From positions 1 to 10,737 of the forward strand of contig CAZTII010000059.1 in the NCBI GenBank assembly GCA_964613305.1: 10,737 nt of DNA, written 5' to 3'. The position numbers and the translations under genes were made by a program. How positions within the stretch are numbered: position 1 is the first letter of the stretch; every line of letters begins with the position of its first letter. The DNA comes from CAZTII01 sp964613305. Its GTDB lineage: Bacteria; Bacillota_I; Bacilli_A; Erysipelotrichales; Erysipelotrichaceae. The notes under the pieces were generated by a model, which saw only the letters and a program-made list of their open reading frames with translations, had not been told where the DNA came from and made no database searches. Below, one piece after another: positions 6,492-10,737 of this stretch.

Positions 6492-8234
6492 ATGAACAAT
6501 CGCTATAAAATTAGAATTAGTTTTATTATAGTAGGTATCTTTTGTTTTATTTTTTTCTTATATATGGGAGGTAAAAAACCAATGAATATAGAAAAATTTA
6601 CGTTTTCACATCAAGGAAAAAGCAAATATGACTGTTATACGATAGGGTTTGATGCTAAAAATAAACAAATGACCATTAAACCTACTGCCACCAGTGAAGA
6701 ATTTATATTACCATGGAATGAAGACTTATTTAAAAGGTGTAGTGATATTGTCAGTGAGTATCATTTGGATAAATGGAATGGATTTAATGGTAATAATACT
6801 GAGATTAGTGATGGTAAATCGTTTCAATTATTGATTAAATTTGAAGGTGGGAAATTAAGTAAAAGTAGTGGTCATAACTGTTTTCCAACGGGATATCATC
6901 AAGCAGTTGAAAAAATAAATCAATTAGTTGAAGAGATGAAGTTACTCATTGATGATTCTTTGATTTCTCTACAACATCATGGACATTACTTAGATGTCAA
7001 ACCACTGTCAGTACATGGAAACTATATAATCGTTGAAAACAAAGGGAAAGGATTAGTAAGTAGCTTTAATACGGTAGAATTAAAGCCAGAACATGGATTG
7101 ATTGAGAATATCGATGAATCTTATTTTAATGTTGATAATCGATTATACAATGTGATAGAAAATGAGTATGTAACGATTGATTTTGATAAAATCATTAATT
7201 TTAATAGTCATTTTTTGGTTGTTAGAAATGCTCGATACACAAATGAAAGAGTTGTGGATGATCGTAATAAAAGCTTAAGTAATGTGAACGTAATGACGGA
7301 TGGATTGTGGTATTTAGTAAATAAAGATACATTAGAAGAAAAGAAGTTGGATGTGGAAAAAGTATCATTTAATAGTAGTAGAGAAATGGAAAATTATTCA
7401 TTGGATAATCTTGTTTCTAATACTATAAAATCATACGCTCTTGTTTCTAAACAAGAAAAAATGGGCGTTATGAAGTGTGATGGTGAAATGGTTGTGCCAA
7501 TGCAATTTGATGATATTTCCTTGTTTGATGAGATGGCATTGTGTAAAGAAGGAAAGTTGTATCACTACTATAATTTAAACGCATCAATAAGCAAAACGGT
7601 GACGAGGGCGCAAGGGTTTTATGGTAAGTATGCATTAGTATCAAGTGATGGTGAACAGTATTTTATTGATAGAAATCTAAACGAAGTAGAAAATACAAGA
7701 CAGTTGTGTAAAGAGTATACGATTGTCGATTATAATGATGAAATTGTTGTGTATAAAAAAGAAGAGTATTATGGAATAGTTACTGTGAGTGGAAAACAGT
7801 TAACCGATGCGGTATATACTGAAATTCGCTTGTCGGATGGTGTGATTGCGGTTAATAAAACAAGCAAAATAGTTCCAGAAATGCCAGGGAAAGCAGCATC
7901 GATGGAAGGTGGTAAGTGGGAATATCTACTAGTTGATGGTACACCATTAGAGTATACGCATGTCCTAAGTGGTATCGTACAATGTGAAGAAGGTGTAGGC
8001 TATATGGATAGTAATGGAAAAGAGATAATCGCTTGTAAGTACTATAGTGGACAACCATTTATCAATGAAGTTGCGATTGTGGAGATAACGAAGAATACTT
8101 TTAATGTCATTGACAGTAAAGGAAAACAATTGTTAACAAAGAACTACGATAAAATAGTACGATCAGCGAATGTTATTGCGGCGTGGTCAAAGGAAAATAG
8201 TTTGGATGTGTATACCATTGAAAACAATCAATGA
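6492..8234 (+). CDS. Membrane-anchored WG-like-repeat protein
   Basis: The protein has 580 residues. Residues 9-26 form one hydrophobic segment after a positively charged start, giving a signal anchor with the rest outside the cell. About 30-160 holds a region with WNGF, SDGKSFQLLI and a conserved-looking FP..YH segment, a pattern I recall in uncharacterised lipoproteins. From about 319 onward there are degenerate WG-type repeats of the form GV-(I/M)-x-x-(D/S)-G-x-x-(I/V): near 322 (MGVMKCDGEMVVP), 425 (YGIVTVSGKQL), 501 (VGYMDSNGKEII) and 537 (FNVIDSKGKQLL), each followed by an aromatic/acidic stretch. WG repeats build beta-propeller-like or solenoid scaffolds for binding; the Trp-Gly pair itself is mostly lost here. 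A ribosome site (AAGAGG, 6479-6484) supports ATG 6492. The 3' end overlaps the Fic gene, implying coupling. The partner or ligand is unknown. Confidence 0.8.
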   Translation: MNNRYKIRISFIIVGIFCFIFFLYMGGKKPMNIEKFTFSHQGKSKYDCYTIGFDAKNKQMTIKPTATSEEFILPWNEDLFKRCSDIVSEYHLDKWNGFNGNNTEISDGKSFQLLIKFEGGKLSKSSGHNCFPTGYHQAVEKINQLVEEMKLLIDDSLISLQHHGHYLDVKPLSVHGNYIIVENKGKGLVSSFNTVELKPEHGLIENIDESYFNVDNRLYNVIENEYVTIDFDKIINFNSHFLVVRNARYTNERVVDDRNKSLSNVNVMTDGLWYLVNKDTLEEKKLDVEKVSFNSSREMENYSLDNLVSNTIKSYALVSKQEKMGVMKCDGEMVVPMQFDDISLFDEMALCKEGKLYHYYNLNASISKTVTRAQGFYGKYALVSSDGEQYFIDRNLNEVENTRQLCKEYTIVDYNDEIVVYKKEEYYGIVTVSGKQLTDAVYTEIRLSDGVIAVNKTSKIVPEMPGKAASMEGGKWEYLLVDGTPLEYTHVLSGIVQCEEGVGYMDSNGKEIIACKYYSGQPFINEVAIVEITKNTFNVIDSKGKQLLTKNYDKIVRSANVIAAWSKENSLDVYTIENNQ

Positions 8235-8784
8235 AGAAAGAATCTCTAAAAGCAATGTGATTGAATGTTACAAGCGTGGAGTTTTATCAACATTCAATGA
8301 TGGAACGATAAAGTCACTACAATTAATCCATAAACATGTATTTGATGGTGTTTTTGACTTTGCCGGAACAATTAGAACAGTAACTATTTCTAAGGATGGA
8401 TTTTGTTTTGCCCCTTCGATGTTTCTTCATCATACGTTGATGGAAATTGATTCAATGAAACAATCAACAATCGATGACATCATTGAAAAATACGTTGAGA
8501 TGAACATAGCGCATCCGTTTTTAGATGGTAATGGACGTAGTATGAGAATATGGTTAAATCTATTATTAAAGAAAGAGTTAAATAAAGTGGTTGATTGGCG
8601 ATTAATTAGTAAAAACGATTATTTAACGGCGATGAAAAAAAGTCCAGTTGATGATTCATTGATTAAATCATTAATAAAAAAGGCGTTAGTTGTGGAGACA
8701 AACGAAGTATTTTTAGAGGGGTTAGATGTTAGTTTTGACTATGAAGGACTCAATAAGTATACGTATACTGTTTGTAGGAAGTGA
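8206..8784 (+). CDS. Class III Fic-domain protein (AMP-transferase with C-terminal inhibitory helix)
   Basis: The protein carries the Fic core motif HPFLDGNGRS (His103 counted from ATG 8206) inside EKYVEMNIAHPF...RIWLNLLLKKEL. The flap (DFAGTIRTVTISKDGFCFA) precedes it. Fic enzymes transfer AMP from ATP to hydroxyl groups of target proteins. Near the C-terminus SFDYEG (Ser176, Glu180) fits the [S/T]xxxE[G/N] inhibitory motif of class III Fic proteins such as Neisseria NmFic, so it should be self-inhibited and need no separate antitoxin. About 190 residues equals NmFic. The start is uncertain: ATG 8170 lacks a ribosome site, ATG 8206 has AAAGGA 11 bases upstream, and TTG 8218 would give a first line (M)KTINEE very like NmFic's MKSIDE. 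With ATG 8206 the gene overlaps the WG-repeat gene by 29 nt. It is cytoplasmic with unknown targets; gyrase is the known target of close relatives. Confidence 0.9.
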   Translation: MCIPLKTINEERISKSNVIECYKRGVLSTFNDGTIKSLQLIHKHVFDGVFDFAGTIRTVTISKDGFCFAPSMFLHHTLMEIDSMKQSTIDDIIEKYVEMNIAHPFLDGNGRSMRIWLNLLLKKELNKVVDWRLISKNDYLTAMKKSPVDDSLIKSLIKKALVVETNEVFLEGLDVSFDYEGLNKYTYTVCRK

Positions 8785-8810
8785 TGAAATTGTCTATAAT
8801 AAATAAAGAA

Positions 8811-8817
8811 GAGGTGG
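8811..8817 (+). promoter_or_regulatory. Ribosome binding site deciding the VOC gene start
   Basis: GAGGTGG lies five to eleven bases before ATG 8823. It is the best ribosome site in the junction, whereas the in-frame GTG 8781 and ATG 8784, which overlap the Fic stop, would add 13-14 residues with no family resemblance. Confidence 0.6.
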
Positions 8818-8822
8818 AAATG

Positions 8823-9197
8823 ATGAAATACGTACATACAACGATTCAAGTTAGAAATATTGATAATTGCATAAGATTTTATGAAGAAGTGATTGGTTTA
8901 CAAGTGAAACGTCGATTTATGAGTGGTAAAAAAGATATTGTGTTTTTAGCTCATGATGATCAAACGGTGTGTATTGAGCTCATTGAAAATAGTGAAAAAC
9001 GACCATTTAATGGCTCGGGTATTTCACTTGGTTTTGAAAGCGATAACATTGAAAAAGACTACAAGCGTATTGTAGATTTAGGGATTCAAGTGACTGAGCT
9101 TATAAAACCAAATCCACAAACATCTTTGTTTTATTTTAGTGATCCAAGTGGTGTAACAATTCAATTCATTCAAGAAAAAGAGGTTGGTAATGAGTAG
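8823..9197 (+). CDS. VOC (glyoxalase/dioxygenase fold) family protein
   Basis: The 124-aa protein from ATG 8823 has two beta-alpha-beta-beta-beta units of the VOC fold: YVHTTIQVRNIDNCIRFYEE...GL at the start and GISLGFESDNIE...LGIQV, then FYFSDPSGVTIQFIQ at the end. Compared with glyoxalase I, the first-unit ligands His5 and Glu52 are present, but the second His position is Gly66 and the last Glu is Gln114, so it is unlikely to be a canonical nickel/zinc glyoxalase I. It matches a small Firmicutes subfamily usually labelled lactoylglutathione-lyase-like without proven activity. Roles of VOC proteins include metal-dependent lyase, dioxygenase or resistance-binding functions. It follows the Fic gene after 38 nt and its last eight bases overlap rmuC, so it is probably translated in the same operon. 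It is soluble and cytoplasmic. Confidence 0.85.
   Translation: MKYVHTTIQVRNIDNCIRFYEEVIGLQVKRRFMSGKKDIVFLAHDDQTVCIELIENSEKRPFNGSGISLGFESDNIEKDYKRIVDLGIQVTELIKPNPQTSLFYFSDPSGVTIQFIQEKEVGNE
9178..9183 (+). promoter_or_regulatory. Ribosome binding site of rmuC inside the VOC gene
   Basis: AAGAGG six bases before ATG 9190 chooses this start over the in-frame TTG 9184. It lies inside the VOC coding region, so rmuC translation is likely coupled to that of the VOC gene. Confidence 0.6.
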
Positions 9198-10647
9198 TTT
9201 TCAGGTAATAGAGTTAGTTCTACTTGTTATTTTATTGATAGTTGTCATTATTTTAAGTATTAAGATAAACCAAGTAAGTGTTAATTATACTCATTCTGAA
9301 AATGTTGCGAAACAACTTCAAACAACATTTTTAGAAAATCAAAACGTGGTTAATGACTTGTTTAATAAACGGTTGATTGAAATGAGTCGAACTATAAGAG
9401 AATCGTTACAAATCATTCAACAACTACAAAGTAATAGTCAACTTCAAACAGAACACCGCTTAGAAGCAACAAGAAGTATGACTGAAAATAGTTTGGATAA
9501 AATGAGAGAAACAGTTGCGACGCAGATGATTAATTTACAAAATTTACAAATGGCGAATCAAAAAAGTGTGAATGGAATGTTGGATAATCGTTTGTTGGAA
9601 AATAGTAAAGTGAATCAAGAAACATTACAATCATTTCAACAATTGTTGGCGTCAACATCGTTTCAAAATGAACAACGATTAGAAGCGATGAGGACACAAA
9701 TTGAAAGTAGCTTATCGACGCTAAAAGATACATTAGCTCAACAAGTAAGTAATCTTCAAACTGAAAATAGTAAGAAATTGGATGAAATGCGGCAAACAGT
9801 AGATGAAAAACTACAAAAAACATTAGAAGAAAGAATTAGTAAATCGTTTTCTCTTGTTTCTGAACGATTAGAAATGGTAGCTAAAGGATTAGGTGAAATG
9901 ACGAATTTGGCTACTGGTGTTGGTGATTTAAAACGTATTTTATCGAATGTAAAGACACGGGGTATTTTAGGTGAAACTCAATTATCATCTATCCTACAAC
10001 AAATATTAACAGAAGATCAATATTTAACGAATGTTGCGACGCGTCCAAATAGTCGTCAAGTTGTGGAGTTTGCGATTAAATTACCTGGAGATGGTGGCGG
10101 TGATGTGTTACTACCAATTGATTCAAAATTTCCATTAGAAGATTATCATCGTTTAAATGAAGCGTATGAAAATAATGATGTCAGTGGTATTGAGTTGTAT
10201 ACGAAGAGTTTAGAGTCGTCGATTAAATCATTCGCAAAAGATATTCATACTAAATACATTCAAGTACCACATACAACGGATTTTGCGATATTGTTTTTAC
10301 CGATTGAAGGATTGTATGCGACGGCTGTTCGTGGTGGGTTAGTTGATTATTTACAACAAAACTATAGAGTGACTCTAGCTGGACCAACAACGATGGCAGC
10401 ACTGTTAAATAGCTTGAAAATGGGTTTTCAAACCTTAGCAATCCAAAAGAGAAGCAGTGAAGTTTGGAAAATATTAGCGAGCGTTAAAAATGAATTTGCG
10501 ACATTTGCGAAAGTATTGAGTGATCATCAACAACGATTAAACCAAGCGAATGAAGAATTGGATAAATTAGTTGGCGTTAGAACGAGAAGAATTAATAGTA
10601 CATTGAATAAAATTGAAACATTAGAAATTGATGTAGAAGATAACTAA
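9190..10647 (+). CDS. rmuC: RmuC family DNA recombination/genome-stability protein
   Basis: The 485-aa protein starts with one hydrophobic segment (residues 6-24, Leu/Ile/Val only) that anchors it in the membrane, followed by a long Gln/Glu-rich coiled coil (about 35-235) and the conserved RmuC domain (about 240-460). Landmarks are GVGDLKRILSNVKTRG, the GE-Q-LSSIL helix, LPIDSKFPLEDYHRL (about 308-322), and IQVPHTTDFAILFLPIEG followed by AGPTTMAALLNS. E. coli RmuC limits inversion at short inverted repeats and has a restriction-endonuclease-like core; the biochemical role remains poorly defined. The coiled coil holds a gapless tandem duplication of 68 residues (50-117 and 123-190) that I do not expect in ordinary RmuC. 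It is last in a cluster with a Fic and a VOC gene; the start overlaps the VOC stop by eight bases. Confidence 0.93.
   Translation: MSSFQVIELVLLVILLIVVIILSIKINQVSVNYTHSENVAKQLQTTFLENQNVVNDLFNKRLIEMSRTIRESLQIIQQLQSNSQLQTEHRLEATRSMTENSLDKMRETVATQMINLQNLQMANQKSVNGMLDNRLLENSKVNQETLQSFQQLLASTSFQNEQRLEAMRTQIESSLSTLKDTLAQQVSNLQTENSKKLDEMRQTVDEKLQKTLEERISKSFSLVSERLEMVAKGLGEMTNLATGVGDLKRILSNVKTRGILGETQLSSILQQILTEDQYLTNVATRPNSRQVVEFAIKLPGDGGGDVLLPIDSKFPLEDYHRLNEAYENNDVSGIELYTKSLESSIKSFAKDIHTKYIQVPHTTDFAILFLPIEGLYATAVRGGLVDYLQQNYRVTLAGPTTMAALLNSLKMGFQTLAIQKRSSEVWKILASVKNEFATFAKVLSDHQQRLNQANEELDKLVGVRTRRINSTLNKIETLEIDVEDN
9337..9759 (+). repeat. Tandem 68-residue duplication in the RmuC coiled coil
   Basis: Residues 50-117 (9337-9540) and 123-190 (9556-9759) align without a gap, with about 30 of 68 identical by my hand count. 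Both share starts of the form NQ..VN, then RL.E.S, LQ..QQL, E.RLEA.R, and ends in NLQ. The DNA copies have diverged, so this is an old internal duplication and not an assembly artefact. Confidence 0.75.
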
Positions 10648-10737
10648 TAATGTATATTTCAATAAAACCACCTATAAATAAGTAGGTATTGTTGATTAAG
10701 TTGGGGTTTTGCTAATTGACAGCTATGAATTAAGTTG
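10648..10737 (+). other. Non-coding tail after rmuC with a weak hairpin and a 9-bp direct repeat
   Basis: No gene is visible. ACCTA (10670-10674) and TAGGT (10683-10687) could form a short hairpin, but no T tract follows, so it is at best a weak terminator for the rmuC operon. ATTAAGTTG occurs at 10695-10703 and again at 10729-10737, a 34-bp period cut by the window edge. Confidence 0.3.

Noticed and set aside
9530..9823. 97-aa - strand frame opposite rmuC
   Set aside because: It mirrors the repetitive coiled-coil coding region (Phe/Ser/Leu-rich complement of Gln/Glu/Lys codons) and has no independent support.
6492..10647. Classical two-gene Fic toxin-antitoxin system
   Set aside because: No small antitoxin of the FicA type precedes the Fic gene, and the inhibitory motif is within the Fic protein itself.
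10648..10737. Possible CRISPR or tracr-like sequence at the end of the window
   Set aside because: Only two copies of a nine-base word are visible, there is no repeat of 24 or more bases with regular spacers, and no cas gene is present.
1..10737. Insertion sequence, prophage or integrative element
   Set aside because: No transposase, integrase, terminal inverted repeats, target duplication or tRNA attachment site was seen.

Overview
The window is AT-rich (roughly a third G+C by eye), uses the standard code (Trp is TGG, and TGA is a stop for several genes), and has strong AGGAGG-type ribosome sites, a lipobox lipoprotein and AraC, RmuC and VOC proteins of the Firmicutes kind. I infer a low-GC Gram-positive (Bacillota), possibly an Erysipelotrichia- or Clostridia-like gut lineage; the exact taxon cannot be fixed from this sequence.

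Layout. (1) 1-1660, + strand: the end of an operon. It holds the C-terminus of an alkaline-phosphatase-superfamily phosphodiesterase/nucleotide pyrophosphatase and a UgpB-like sugar/glycerol-phosphate ABC transporter lipoprotein, closed by an intrinsic terminator. (2) 1661-2295, +: a monocistronic histidine-phosphatase (phosphoglycerate-mutase-like) gene. It faces a long - strand gene across a near-perfect two-way hairpin that also encodes that gene's last codons. (3) 2309-6329, -: three genes read in the order 79-aa conserved hypothetical, PAS-AraC regulator, 961-aa exported modular protein. The promoter region of the 961-aa gene carries an 8-bp direct repeat with a 21-bp period, placed like an AraC-family activator site. 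(4) 6440-10647, +: a tightly packed cluster of a membrane-anchored WG-like-repeat protein, a class III (self-inhibited) Fic protein, a VOC-fold protein and RmuC. Two of the three junctions overlap. (5) 10648-10737: a short non-coding tail with no gene.

How the genes may work together. Region 1 fits hydrolysis and uptake of phosphodiesters or related sugar compounds. Region 3 looks like a local regulator controlling a large surface protein. Region 4 puts a Fic enzyme, whose class III relatives modify DNA gyrase, two genes upstream of rmuC, a genome-stability gene; the functional link is only an inference. I found no mobile element, CRISPR array, tRNA or rRNA. The points most worth following are the putative AraC operator, the 961-aa exported protein, the Fic/WG-repeat pair and a 68-residue tandem duplication in the RmuC coiled coil.
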